Of a stretch of 64,000 bases of DNA, positions 43,971 through 52,989 are shown piece after piece (within the stretch, counting starts at the first letter, position 1; each line of letters opens with the position of its first letter). Under the pieces are notes generated by a model. The model had not been told where the DNA came from. It searched no databases and saw nothing but the letters and a program-made list of their open reading frames with translations. The DNA is from Antarcticibacterium arcticum (GTDB taxonomy: Bacteria > Bacteroidota > Bacteroidia > Flavobacteriales > Flavobacteriaceae), in assembly GCF_007993795.1 (NCBI RefSeq), contig NZ_CP042476.1, positions 1,984,001 through 2,048,000 on the forward strand. Direction: 5' to 3'. The translations under genes and the position numbers were made by a program.

Positions 43971-45776
43971 TTATTTCACTTCCTGAACTTCAGTTTTATC
44001 TGAAATTCCATTCTCATTGAATGCTTCTATACTAAAGTAATATTGGGTATCCCGATCCAGGTTGCGCATAAAATGCTCATTTACATCATAGATCAACCAG
44101 GATTGATATAATTTATCTGGTGCTATACCCCAACGAATATTATAACCCTGTGCACCTTTCACAGGATTCCAGCTAAAAGAGGCATCTCTCCGGTCTTGTT
44201 CGCGGGACACTTTAAACCCTTTCACCTTTTCCGGTTTCTTCCCCAAACCTTTACCAAATACCCTTATCTCAGATAATGCGAGGTTCTGCCCGGGAACTTC
44301 AACATTATTATAGCGCACATATTTTCCCACCACAGGCTTATTTAGTGGTATGTATGCGTTTGGAGCATCTTTATAACTTTTACTTCTGTCTATAACCGTT
44401 TTCCAATTTTCCCCATCCTCTGAAACTTCAACCGTGAATCTATGGCGCAAACCTTCAGTTCTGGTATAAATGGCCGACTCCTCATCATGAAAATTCAATT
44501 GAAAAGCATAAATGTTTCCGGGGGAAAGCATTTCGATCTTTACCCATTGATTATCATTATTGGCTTCAGCCACCCAGAAGGATTTTGGGCTTTCATCGGT
44601 CAATAACTTTGAAACAATTTCACCCCTGTTATTTTTTTCCAAAGGCATTTCGGTGATATCGAAATCCCCATCTGTAGAAGTGCTTTTTCTAACCTGCTTT
44701 TTTGAAGAAGAGACGGTTGCTTTTCCTTTGTACGAAAGTAACATCCAGCCATTATGATGGCCGGCTTTCGTGGGATGATCCGGGCCAAATAATGGATAAT
44801 CCCCATAATTTGTATTGGTATACATTAAGCCATCTTCATCAAAATAGGTAGGAAACATGGATAAGCGACGTTCCCAGTGTGAATTGGATGCCAGGGCCAC
44901 AGTGGCAAAATGCCAGTATTGTCCATTGGTTTGTTTTACCGTAATACCATGGCCTGCACCGTTGGCAAAACCACCCGGCTTGAAACTCATGGGATTATTT
45001 TTCATGTAGGTAAAAGGCCCAAGCGGGGTTTCACCTATATATGCCGCATCTGCATATACATTAAATTGTGTTCCGGGAGCGGCATACTGTAAATAGTATT
45101 TTCCATTATGTTTGGTCATTGAGGCACCTTCCATATATCCTTCCTTTAGGGTTGGATGGAAATTGTTTTCACCAAAACGTTCCCACCCGTGTTCTTCTTC
45201 AACCAGGTTGAAAAGTTCTTTTTCTACCCCGGTTTCTATAAACCGATCGTCCTTATTGAGCATTTTCACACGAAGCGGATGTACATTTGACGAGCCCCAA
45301 TACAAATAGGTTTTTCCATCATCATCAATAAATAATTCGGAATCCTGAATATTGTTGGTTATGGATGCAGTGGGTGTCCAGTTCCCGCTTTTGGGGTCAT
45401 CAGTATAAAGAATACTGCCATAACCTGCGGGATCACCTGCAAAATATACCAGTGAATCTTTATAATTAAAGGCGGTGGGGGCATTGGACCCCTCAAAAAA
45501 CCATTGTTTTGGTTTAATGAAAGTCCAGTTAATAAGATCTTTGGAATGCCAGTAACCAAAAGAACGGGTAACAAACATGAAGTATTCCCCGCGGTATTCA
45601 ATAACGGCAGGGTCTGCTCCCGAACGGTAGGAAATATTCTTACTGGAATTATAGACCATATAGGTATAATCAATATCCAGAGGATTAATATAAGTTGCAG
45701 GAACTACTTCCTGTGCAGCAATAATGGCATTACATAATAAAGCTGTTATTGTAAAAATTCTTTTAAAATATTTCAT
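43971..45776 (-). CDS. GH43-family glycosidase with discoidin and FN3 domains (copy B)
   Basis: A 601-residue paralogue of the enzyme at 38683 with the same domain order. Catalytic candidates are Asp55 (SGADPAVIEY), Asp145 (NIQDSELFIDDDG) and Glu216 (YMEGASMTKHNG). The signal peptide is MKYFKRIFTITALLCNAIIA. The discoidin-like domain is in HRFTVEVSEDGENWKTVID, and FN3 ends IEAFNENGISDKTE. Both copies share WERRLSMFP/WERRIGLFP and HGWERFG. Differences around the acid residue suggest different linkage or sugar preference. Confidence 0.88.
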   Translation of the reverse strand: MKYFKRIFTITALLCNAIIAAQEVVPATYINPLDIDYTYMVYNSSKNISYRSGADPAVIEYRGEYFMFVTRSFGYWHSKDLINWTFIKPKQWFFEGSNAPTAFNYKDSLVYFAGDPAGYGSILYTDDPKSGNWTPTASITNNIQDSELFIDDDGKTYLYWGSSNVHPLRVKMLNKDDRFIETGVEKELFNLVEEEHGWERFGENNFHPTLKEGYMEGASMTKHNGKYYLQYAAPGTQFNVYADAAYIGETPLGPFTYMKNNPMSFKPGGFANGAGHGITVKQTNGQYWHFATVALASNSHWERRLSMFPTYFDEDGLMYTNTNYGDYPLFGPDHPTKAGHHNGWMLLSYKGKATVSSSKKQVRKSTSTDGDFDITEMPLEKNNRGEIVSKLLTDESPKSFWVAEANNDNQWVKIEMLSPGNIYAFQLNFHDEESAIYTRTEGLRHRFTVEVSEDGENWKTVIDRSKSYKDAPNAYIPLNKPVVGKYVRYNNVEVPGQNLALSEIRVFGKGLGKKPEKVKGFKVSREQDRRDASFSWNPVKGAQGYNIRWGIAPDKLYQSWLIYDVNEHFMRNLDRDTQYYFSIEAFNENGISDKTEVQEVK

Positions 45777-45820
45777 CGTTTTCTGTCTTAAACAGATTAA
45801 TAATTACAAATTTCTATAGT

Positions 45821-46606
45821 CTATTCCTTTCGTTCATGGGAGAACAACCATTTTAATAAATATGGTTCTGCAAATGCAGAATCCCAGCTATTATGATTGT
45901 CGTTTGGATATAAAGATAATTTGGCATTGCCGCCCCGGGAATTTATTTCCCGGGCCATGATTTTTGAATATTCGGGCAGCACCACATCATCTTTTTCCCC
46001 GTGGAAAATCCAGATATTAAAGCCAGGACGATAATTTTTTACAATTCCGGGATCTGCCCCTCCACAAATTGCGAATGCCGCAGCAAACATTTGCGGTTGA
46101 CGGGAAAGGAGTTCGAAAGTACCCATTGCTCCCATGGAAAGACCACCCACGTAAATTCTGTTTTGGTCTATATAATCCTTTTGTGTTACAGAATTCAGAA
46201 GAGCCTGCACCAAATGTAGGGCCTTGGTAGGCTCCTCCTCATTCTTAAAATTAAACTGGTAAGGAATGCTGTCTCGTTTTACTTCCACCTTAGCCCAATA
46301 ATCATCCTTAGGTGCCTGGGGAAATATCACAATTGCAGGAAACTCCTCTGCTTTCTTCAAAAACAGTTTGCTCCCGTGTGTTAATTGGGATTCATTATTA
46401 TTTCCTCTTTCTCCGGCTCCATGAAGGAATAACACCAGGGGATATTTTTTGTCTTCTGAAAAATCCTTCGGAAAAAGTATTCTGTAGTTCAAAGTATCCT
46501 GCGCCAGGATAAATTGTTCTTTCTTATATTCTTCAAGATCCTGAGCTACTGATGAAGCTGATATTAAAAGAAATAATAAAAGAAAAACAGAAGCTATTCT
46601 TTTCAT
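45821..46606 (-). CDS. Secreted alpha/beta-hydrolase, CE1/PHB-depolymerase-like esterase
   Basis: A 261-residue exported hydrolase (signal peptide MKRIASVFLLLFLLISASSV). It has LFLHGAGERGNN as oxyanion region and the nucleophile Ser157 in GGLSMGAMGTFEL. Asp in HGEKDDVVLP and His in PNDNHNSWD complete the triad. Such enzymes act as feruloyl, acetyl or other esterases in glycan loci. It is 45 bp upstream of the GH43 copy B gene and downstream of the GH144-type genes on the same strand. Confidence 0.85.
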   Translation of the reverse strand: MKRIASVFLLLFLLISASSVAQDLEEYKKEQFILAQDTLNYRILFPKDFSEDKKYPLVLFLHGAGERGNNNESQLTHGSKLFLKKAEEFPAIVIFPQAPKDDYWAKVEVKRDSIPYQFNFKNEEEPTKALHLVQALLNSVTQKDYIDQNRIYVGGLSMGAMGTFELLSRQPQMFAAAFAICGGADPGIVKNYRPGFNIWIFHGEKDDVVLPEYSKIMAREINSRGGNAKLSLYPNDNHNSWDSAFAEPYLLKWLFSHERKE

Positions 46607-46665
46607 AACATATATTTTATTGAAGGCCTTAAAGGTTTTCCTAACCTGCGAGGCCTAAATAGTTT

Positions 46666-48063
46666 TTAATCTTTACGTACGTTGGAATACTCTTCAGAAG
46701 AAAATCCTAGTTTTCCCAATCCTTTCTGAACTTCCGGTGCACCCATGAAAAGGTCCCAAATAAGTCCGGAACGATGATTTTCTATCATAACTACAATAGG
46801 CCCCTGGTCAATTGCGAGATATTTCTCGGCAACCCAGGGAGTTCCTTCCAGGCTGTATGCATCATAAAATCCTGCCGGGCCCCACAACAAATCCTTTTGC
46901 TCTTCATAGAAATAACGCATTGCCCTCATAGATTCCTCGGGGGTATAAGGGAGCGAGGATAAAGCCGCGGTAGGTGATACTACACCCCTGTCATCATCTG
47001 GAGAATGGGCTGCATAGCCTATACCACCGTCTTTGTTTTTGGTATAACTGGCGGTAAGCCCCCAGGAATTTTCATTGTATGTTTCAAAACCTTTAGGATT
47101 TTCCATACAATAGTTATAGTTGATCTTGCTGTGATTTACATTGAGGTCCCAGTAATTGGTATATTGATCACTAAGCCCTTTCGGGTTTAATCCCAAATAA
47201 GAGTAATGAGCCCAGAATAAAGGGCCTCCCTTGTCTCCTCTTGTATTATGTTTTAAAATTAAAGGCAGGGCATAGGCCTCAACATCGGTCGTTATTTTTC
47301 CGTTACGGGCCCAGCCTTTTTGGTAAGCATCCGGATGAATGGAATGATTTGGAGAAGAAGCCGCCATAACATAGGTAATAAGGCACTCATTATAACCTTC
47401 TATCATAAAGTCCATTTCCCATTGATAATTTGGGGACCAGTGCCAGTAGATACCGTCTTTGTTATTTGTATACCAATTCCATTCTATAGACTTCCAAAGT
47501 TCATCATATTTTTGAGCCACCGCTCTTTCAGCATCAGATCCATTTTTTAAATATTCTCTCACAACGATGAAGCCCTGGGCCATAAAAGACGTTTCCACAA
47601 TATCCCCCCCATTATCTTTTGCACTAAATGCCTGGGTTTCGCCTGTTTCCCCATTTATCCAGTGAGGCCAAACTCCATGAAACCTTTCGGCCGTATTAAG
47701 GAAATCGGCGATCTTGTCTAAACGGGCTACGGCTGAATCCCTGGGAATAAATTCGCGTTCAATACCGGCAACTATGGCCATTAAACCAAAGCCCGACCCC
47801 CCGGTAGTCACTACGTGTTCGTCATTTTTAGGATATACTCCATCAGGGTGATAACGCTCACGGGCCATTCCTGAATTTGGCTCGGCATAATCCCAGAAGT
47901 ATTTCAGGGTTTGTTTCTGCACCAGATCCATAAGGGCATCATCAGATAATTCCCCCGTTCCTGCAACTTCTTTCTTCTCTGCCACTTCCCGGTCTTTGCT
48001 CTCTTTACAACTGATTCCTGTTACCATTAAAAGCAGTAATAAAATAATTCTCAAATTGATCAT
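46666..48063 (-). CDS. GH144-type glycoside hydrolase, lipoprotein (copy A)
   Basis: A 465-residue lipoprotein (lipobox LMVTGISC, Cys19) of the glycoamylase-like Pfam family that includes GH144. The helical (alpha/alpha)6 barrel motifs QTLKYFWDYAEPNSGMARER, GGSGFGLMAIVAGIE and AIDQGPIVVMIENHRSGLIW are well conserved. The founding GH144 enzymes are endo-beta-1,2-glucanases of Bacteroidota. It is adjacent to copy B (48090), with which it shares the fold throughout. The GH144 assignment is likely; other members of the larger family have different activity. Confidence 0.87.
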   Translation of the reverse strand: MINLRIILLLLLMVTGISCKESKDREVAEKKEVAGTGELSDDALMDLVQKQTLKYFWDYAEPNSGMARERYHPDGVYPKNDEHVVTTGGSGFGLMAIVAGIEREFIPRDSAVARLDKIADFLNTAERFHGVWPHWINGETGETQAFSAKDNGGDIVETSFMAQGFIVVREYLKNGSDAERAVAQKYDELWKSIEWNWYTNNKDGIYWHWSPNYQWEMDFMIEGYNECLITYVMAASSPNHSIHPDAYQKGWARNGKITTDVEAYALPLILKHNTRGDKGGPLFWAHYSYLGLNPKGLSDQYTNYWDLNVNHSKINYNYCMENPKGFETYNENSWGLTASYTKNKDGGIGYAAHSPDDDRGVVSPTAALSSLPYTPEESMRAMRYFYEEQKDLLWGPAGFYDAYSLEGTPWVAEKYLAIDQGPIVVMIENHRSGLIWDLFMGAPEVQKGLGKLGFSSEEYSNVRKD

Positions 48064-48089
48064 ATAAAAATTTTTGTATGCTGTTTTAT

Positions 48090-49430
48090 CTAATAATTAA
48101 AATCGAGGCGTGTAAGACCGGCCTGAACTTCTTCATCTGCCATAAAAAGATTCCATACCAATCCTGTTCTGTAATTCTCGATCATTGAAATAATTGGCCC
48201 CTGGTCTATTGCCAGATACCCATTGGCAACCCAATTGTGTTCTTCTGAAAATGCATCATAGAATCCATACGGCCCCCATAATTTACCCCCTTGTTGCTCA
48301 TAAAAATACCTTAGAGCTTTCATAGACTCCACAGGCGTATATGGAAAAGAAGATAATGCGGCGGTGGGTGTAATCACACCTTTATCATTGGTTGGGCTGT
48401 GAGCCTCGTACCCCTGATAACTGTCACTTGCCGTTAAACCCCAGGAATTTTCACTATAACCTTTATAATTTTTAGGATTATCAATTGAATAATTATAATG
48501 TATTAGGCTATGCGCCTTGTTTTGCTGCCAGTAATTGGCATAACGATCACTTAAATTTGTGGGGTTAAGTCCAATAAAAGAGTAATGTGAAAAGAATAAA
48601 GGGCCACCAAACCCGGGACCTAATGGAAGAGAATGCCCATAATGGCTCCTGTTAGTTACCATGCCGCCGCCGCTGGCCCAACCCTGGTGGTAGACTTCAG
48701 GTTCAATTGAATGTGTAGGAGAGGATGCTGCGAGCACATATACTATAAGGGATTCATTCCATCCCTGGATCTTCAGGTTTTTTTGAAACCCAAAATTTGG
48801 TGACCAGTGCCAGTAAAGAACATTTTCACCCCTTGTATACCAATCCCATTCTACAGCTTCCCATAATTTTGTGATTCGGTTCACGATACTTGCTTCATCT
48901 GAAAAATATTGCCGGTTAATAAGGAGTCCCTGCATTAAGAAAGCTGTTTCTACCAGATCCCCTCCGTCATCCATATTTCCAAATGGTCTTGTTTTTGCCG
49001 TATTATCAAGATACCAGTGGGAAAAGGCCCCATGATAGGTTGGAACCGTCTCCAGGAAATTGAGTATTTTTTCAAGACGTTGAACGGCCTGGGCTTTAGA
49101 TATCCAACCACGCTCAACCGCCACCGGAAAAGCGGCAAGACCAAAACCTGACCCTCCCATGGTTACAATGTTTTTACCTTCACCACCATAGGCATCAGCC
49201 TGAGAACGCTCTTTGGCAAGCCCTGAATTTGTACCCGCAAATTCCCAGAAATATTTAAAAGTTTGTTGCTGCACCTTTTCCAAAAGTGCTGCATCACTTA
49301 ATTTTTCACTATTTCCGGGGCCCGGAATATAGGGCTCCTGATATCCTGGACCATCATCATTCGAGCAGGACCATAACAATAAAATAATTCCAATAAAATA
49401 TAAAAAATTCCATTTCCCTGTGAGCCTCAT
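48090..49430 (-). CDS. GH144-type glycoside hydrolase, lipoprotein (copy B)
   Basis: A 446-residue lipoprotein (Cys22 in LLLWSCSN) homologous to the neighbouring 46666 gene. Shared motifs: QQTFKYFWEFAGTNSGLAKE, GGSGFGLAAFPVAVERGW, VLAASSPTHSIE and YLAIDQGPIISMIENYRTGL. A local duplication followed by divergence is likely, perhaps giving different product lengths. A cluster of inverted CTCTTA motifs lies upstream (49520-49594), and a terminator for the previous transcription unit is at 49636-49677, so this gene probably has its own promoter. Confidence 0.87.
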   Translation of the reverse strand: MRLTGKWNFLYFIGIILLLWSCSNDDGPGYQEPYIPGPGNSEKLSDAALLEKVQQQTFKYFWEFAGTNSGLAKERSQADAYGGEGKNIVTMGGSGFGLAAFPVAVERGWISKAQAVQRLEKILNFLETVPTYHGAFSHWYLDNTAKTRPFGNMDDGGDLVETAFLMQGLLINRQYFSDEASIVNRITKLWEAVEWDWYTRGENVLYWHWSPNFGFQKNLKIQGWNESLIVYVLAASSPTHSIEPEVYHQGWASGGGMVTNRSHYGHSLPLGPGFGGPLFFSHYSFIGLNPTNLSDRYANYWQQNKAHSLIHYNYSIDNPKNYKGYSENSWGLTASDSYQGYEAHSPTNDKGVITPTAALSSFPYTPVESMKALRYFYEQQGGKLWGPYGFYDAFSEEHNWVANGYLAIDQGPIISMIENYRTGLVWNLFMADEEVQAGLTRLDFNY

Positions 49431-49519
49431 TTCTCTTTCTGTTTTTTATAATTGATCTTAGTAAATATCTTATCCAAGCAGTAAAAATTTCTTTTTATTT
49501 TCAAATAGGATCCCGTTAC

Positions 49520-49594
49520 CTCTTATATTTTGATTAAGAGATAGCAAAATTCGATTACTAAGAGGGGCCTATTTCTTTTCTCTTATTACAAGAG
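49520..49594 (-). promoter_or_regulatory. Cluster of CTCTTA/TAAGAG half-sites upstream of the GH144-type genes
   Basis: Five copies within 75 bp: CTCTTA at 49520-49525, TAAGAG at 49535-49540, TAAGAG at 49559-49564, CTCTTA at 49580-49585, and CAAGAG at 49589-49594. They form overlapping inverted pairs in the 250-bp gap before the 48090 gene. A possible binding region for a PUL regulator. Confidence 0.35.
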
Positions 49595-49635
49595 AAGTAC
49601 TACTATTTCCTTAATTAAAGAATTAGTTTTAAATT

Positions 49636-49677
49636 AAAACAGGCCCGGTATTCCCAGGGGAATCCCAGACCTGTTTT
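49636..49677 (-). terminator. Terminator after the SusC-SusD-LamG genes
   Basis: AAAACAGG (49636-49643) pairs with CCTGTTTT (49670-49677), with an inner ATTCCC/GGGAAT stem. It is just past the LamG gene stop at 49681. Confidence 0.7.
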
Positions 49678-49680
49678 CTT

Positions 49681-51411
49681 TTAATTGGACATTGCATCCT
49701 GAATTTCGGTAGGAGTAAGAACTTTGTTATAAAAGCGTAACTCATCCATATAACTTTGGTCAGACAAGTGACCCCATTCTGTGAACCTTGGAGCCCCGGA
49801 CATTATAGAAACCAGATCGGTTCCGGTCCAGTCTATACCGCTGAAAGCAGATTCTTTAACCGCTACTCCATTTATATACACAATGGCTGAAGTTCGCGAT
49901 ATTGTGAAAGCTAAATGTACCCAGCCTGCATCATTGGCAACATCGGCAGCTGCACCGCCATCAACCCAGGTATCAGCAGTACCATTACCAACATTCAGTT
50001 TAAAACGTTGATGCCCGGCTGCTCCGTTTTCACGGAAAAATCTAAATCCGAACTTTCTGTTATTCTGTGTCTGTGGAAATCCTGCATTGCCTGAATCTTC
50101 CGGTCCTACTACTATAATACCTGCTCTATTTGGGTCGGCATTTAATTTATACCAGAAAGTTGCACTAAACTCCTCACCCAGTAAACCTGCTGAAGGTAGC
50201 GTAAGATATGAATCGGCAGCGCCCGCGTAGGCATCACTTCCTTTTTTACTTTCCCCTGCAAAGCCGGGTGTTCCTACAACTGTTACTTCACGATTTGAGA
50301 CCATATCTTTAAATTGGCCGTCAAAAGGCATATGTAACGTAACCGCTGAAGCGTTGATCAAATTTTGAATATCGCTTTGGGATAGTACATTATTAAAAAG
50401 TCTTAATTCGTCGATTAAGCTATTGGTATCAGATTTATGATTCCAGTAACTAAAGGTTTCCCCACCCGCACCAACAGTTAGCTCCTCAACACCCGTCCAG
50501 TCTATAGGCGCAGACATGGTTCCAGTGCGTAATGGCATACCGTTCACATACAAAATACTTTCTGTAGCACTTATACTAAATGCGATATGTACCCACTCTC
50601 CTGTAACATCAATACTTCCACCATCATTCCAGCTTTCTCCAGTGCCTGTTCCTACATTTAATTTAATAGTTTGTGTGGTACCAGACCCTTCTCTGAAAAG
50701 ACGGAAGCCCTGTTTACGATCTGTTGCATCATCACCTGCCACAAGGATCCCGGCACGGGCTTCATCTGCACTTAGTTTATACCAAAATGCTGCACTAAAT
50801 TCATTGCCAAGATCAGCGTCATTAAGAGGCACATTTATATAAGAATCGGCAACCCCCCGGTAGCTTCCTGTTCCAAGAAAAGAAGTGGTGGAAGTTCGTG
50901 GGTTTCCTATTTCCTCTGCGGTATAAATATTGACCAATTCCATAAAATCCCCGTCATAAGGCATATAGAAAAACTCTCCGGCATATTTTGGAGAATAAGG
51001 AGGTTCTTTACTAAAATTCACCTCTTTGGTAGTAACATTCCCTGAAATATCTGTAGCTCTTACCGTAAGGGTATGTTCCCCATTGGTAACATTATCAAAT
51101 GCTATGGTTCTCTTTACAATCCGGTAATCTAAAAACTCATCAAACATCGCTATTTGATTTCCATTTACCATTACCTCAATTTTATCTACCTCAATATCAT
51201 CTACAACTTCCAGTCTAATGTTGATAGCAGCTACAGCGCCGGGGATTTGTATAGTAGTCCCTTCAGTAGGGTATAAAATTGTAATTTGAGGAGCACCGGC
51301 ATCGGGTCCTGGGTCTACTGCGGTAATAGGATCAATCCCATCATACTCGCAGGAGGAAAACCCAAAAACGAGAAGCAATAGATAAAGAGAAGATTTTATA
51401 TAATTTTTCAT
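49681..51411 (-). CDS. Surface lipoprotein with Ig-like and two LamG/concanavalin domains
   Basis: A 576-residue lipoprotein (Cys21 in VFGFSSC). The first part (about 40-135) is an Ig-like repeat (ITILYPTEGTTIQIPG, EVMVNGNQIAMF). Two LamG-type concanavalin A-like domains follow (about 145-350 and 355-575), recognisable by the duplicated GEEFSATFWYKLNADPNRAG / GNEFSAAFWYKLSADEARAG motifs. It takes the position normally held by SusE/SusF-like surface glycan-binding proteins directly behind SusD, so a role in capturing the polysaccharide is inferred. Direct interaction with the SusCD complex is likely but unproven. Confidence 0.82.
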   Translation of the reverse strand: MKNYIKSSLYLLLLVFGFSSCEYDGIDPITAVDPGPDAGAPQITILYPTEGTTIQIPGAVAAINIRLEVVDDIEVDKIEVMVNGNQIAMFDEFLDYRIVKRTIAFDNVTNGEHTLTVRATDISGNVTTKEVNFSKEPPYSPKYAGEFFYMPYDGDFMELVNIYTAEEIGNPRTSTTSFLGTGSYRGVADSYINVPLNDADLGNEFSAAFWYKLSADEARAGILVAGDDATDRKQGFRLFREGSGTTQTIKLNVGTGTGESWNDGGSIDVTGEWVHIAFSISATESILYVNGMPLRTGTMSAPIDWTGVEELTVGAGGETFSYWNHKSDTNSLIDELRLFNNVLSQSDIQNLINASAVTLHMPFDGQFKDMVSNREVTVVGTPGFAGESKKGSDAYAGAADSYLTLPSAGLLGEEFSATFWYKLNADPNRAGIIVVGPEDSGNAGFPQTQNNRKFGFRFFRENGAAGHQRFKLNVGNGTADTWVDGGAAADVANDAGWVHLAFTISRTSAIVYINGVAVKESAFSGIDWTGTDLVSIMSGAPRFTEWGHLSDQSYMDELRFYNKVLTPTEIQDAMSN

Positions 51412-51416
51412 ACCTA

Positions 51417-52979
51417 TTAATTTAGCTGATTTAATATTGAATTCATCGTAGCACTAGTCCCAAGGGGCAAGGCATCAATTTGCGCCTGTGGATAAGGCAA
51501 ATATTCTTTATCTGCAGTAAAAGTTCTACCGTCGTAGCTTAATTCTGCATACTTATCGTGGCGTATCATGTCATAGTACCTGATTCCCCATTCCATGGCT
51601 AGTTCAGCAAATTTTTCATCAAGTACCTGGGCATGGGTCACACCGGTAATTGATGGGAGACCTGCCCGGTTTCTTACTAAATTTACTGCTTCATCCGCAG
51701 ATATCGCACTAGGCGTTCCTCCAAGAGTAACAGCTTCTGCATACATCAATAGGATCTCGGCATAGCGAATTACTATCATATTTTTTCCTGCACTATAATC
51801 ATTTCTTCCAGGAGTTAATTGAACAGAAGGCAAATAATGTTTCCCGCTGGAAAAGAGTCCCCTTTCAAAATCGTTGATCACATCGCCAGAGGGTGTGGTA
51901 TTATTTACAAAGGAAGGAAGATTTGTATATCCATCTGCCTGAAGTCTGGCAATTCCCCTGTTGGTAAATAAGACACTAGTTTGTAGTCTTACCTGTTCAT
52001 TACGATCAAGCATAAATTTTATAAATTTCAAACTTGGCTCATAAAAACCCCATCCGCTTTGTGCATTAGCGCGTGCCGGAGTCCAGTTTTGAGGACCAAA
52101 TGGCGCATATAAATGATAAAGCGCATCACCTGAAGGAGTTCCATAATCTGAATATTGTAATTCCAATAGGCTTTCATTACTTAATTCTCCGGGCATTTTG
52201 AAAAGTTGATAAAAATCCGGAAACAATGAAAACTTTCCTGAGCTTATAATTGCCCCCGTAGCACTTGCCACTTCATTATAATTTTCCAGTTCTTGGTTTG
52301 CCAGCGCTTTTACGGCATAAGCGGTATAACGAGTTACCCCACCCCGAATGTCTGTTCTTTCATTAGGCCTAAGATCTGGCAGATCCAGGATTGCCATATC
52401 CATTTCATCTGAAATAAACTGCATTACCGCTGCTTTAGACGAAACACCTGCCTGAAGTTCCTCTTCCGGCTGATTTGAAGTAATAATGAAAATATCTTCC
52501 CACACTCTAGCCAGGTTAAAGTGTAAATAGGCTCTCATAACCATAATTTCGGCAATGTACTGGTTCGCCAGGTTAGCATTGGCTTCATCGGCAAATTCCC
52601 TGAAATTTTCAAGCTGTAAAATGGCCGTGTTCATGTTGATGATATCATTGTAATGTACATTCCATAGGGAGTTGTACATCCAATAATCCTTATCGTATTG
52701 GTACATATCAGTATCGGCAAAGGGTTGTTGATCACCTAAACCTCCGGCATTTACATCATCCCCTCTTACCCCTAATAAAAGAGGTTCTTCCCATCCCCGG
52801 GTGGCCATCTCATAATAGGCACCAATTAGAGGTTGGATCATTAAACTGGCATCTGTATAATCAAGGTCGCCTGTATTTAATTGACCTTCCCGTAAATCCA
52901 ATTTATCGTGGCACGAGCTAAATCCCACTCCCATTAACAGGAAGAGAAAAAGAATTTTTGTTGAATTATATTTTTTCAT
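51417..52979 (-). CDS. susD: SusD/RagB-family glycan-binding lipoprotein
   Basis: A 520-residue lipoprotein (Cys23 in GVGFSSC) of the SusD family. The helical TPR-like segments and the C-terminal signature EILLMYAEAVTLGG, AVNLVRNRAGLPS and ELAMEWGIRYYDMIRHD are clear. It forms the lid on the SusC transporter and binds oligosaccharide at the cell surface. It follows susC by 10 bp and precedes the LamG protein by 5 bp. Confidence 0.94.
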   Translation of the reverse strand: MKKYNSTKILFLFLLMGVGFSSCHDKLDLREGQLNTGDLDYTDASLMIQPLIGAYYEMATRGWEEPLLLGVRGDDVNAGGLGDQQPFADTDMYQYDKDYWMYNSLWNVHYNDIINMNTAILQLENFREFADEANANLANQYIAEIMVMRAYLHFNLARVWEDIFIITSNQPEEELQAGVSSKAAVMQFISDEMDMAILDLPDLRPNERTDIRGGVTRYTAYAVKALANQELENYNEVASATGAIISSGKFSLFPDFYQLFKMPGELSNESLLELQYSDYGTPSGDALYHLYAPFGPQNWTPARANAQSGWGFYEPSLKFIKFMLDRNEQVRLQTSVLFTNRGIARLQADGYTNLPSFVNNTTPSGDVINDFERGLFSSGKHYLPSVQLTPGRNDYSAGKNMIVIRYAEILLMYAEAVTLGGTPSAISADEAVNLVRNRAGLPSITGVTHAQVLDEKFAELAMEWGIRYYDMIRHDKYAELSYDGRTFTADKEYLPYPQAQIDALPLGTSATMNSILNQLN

Positions 52980-52989
52980 AATAATTTTT

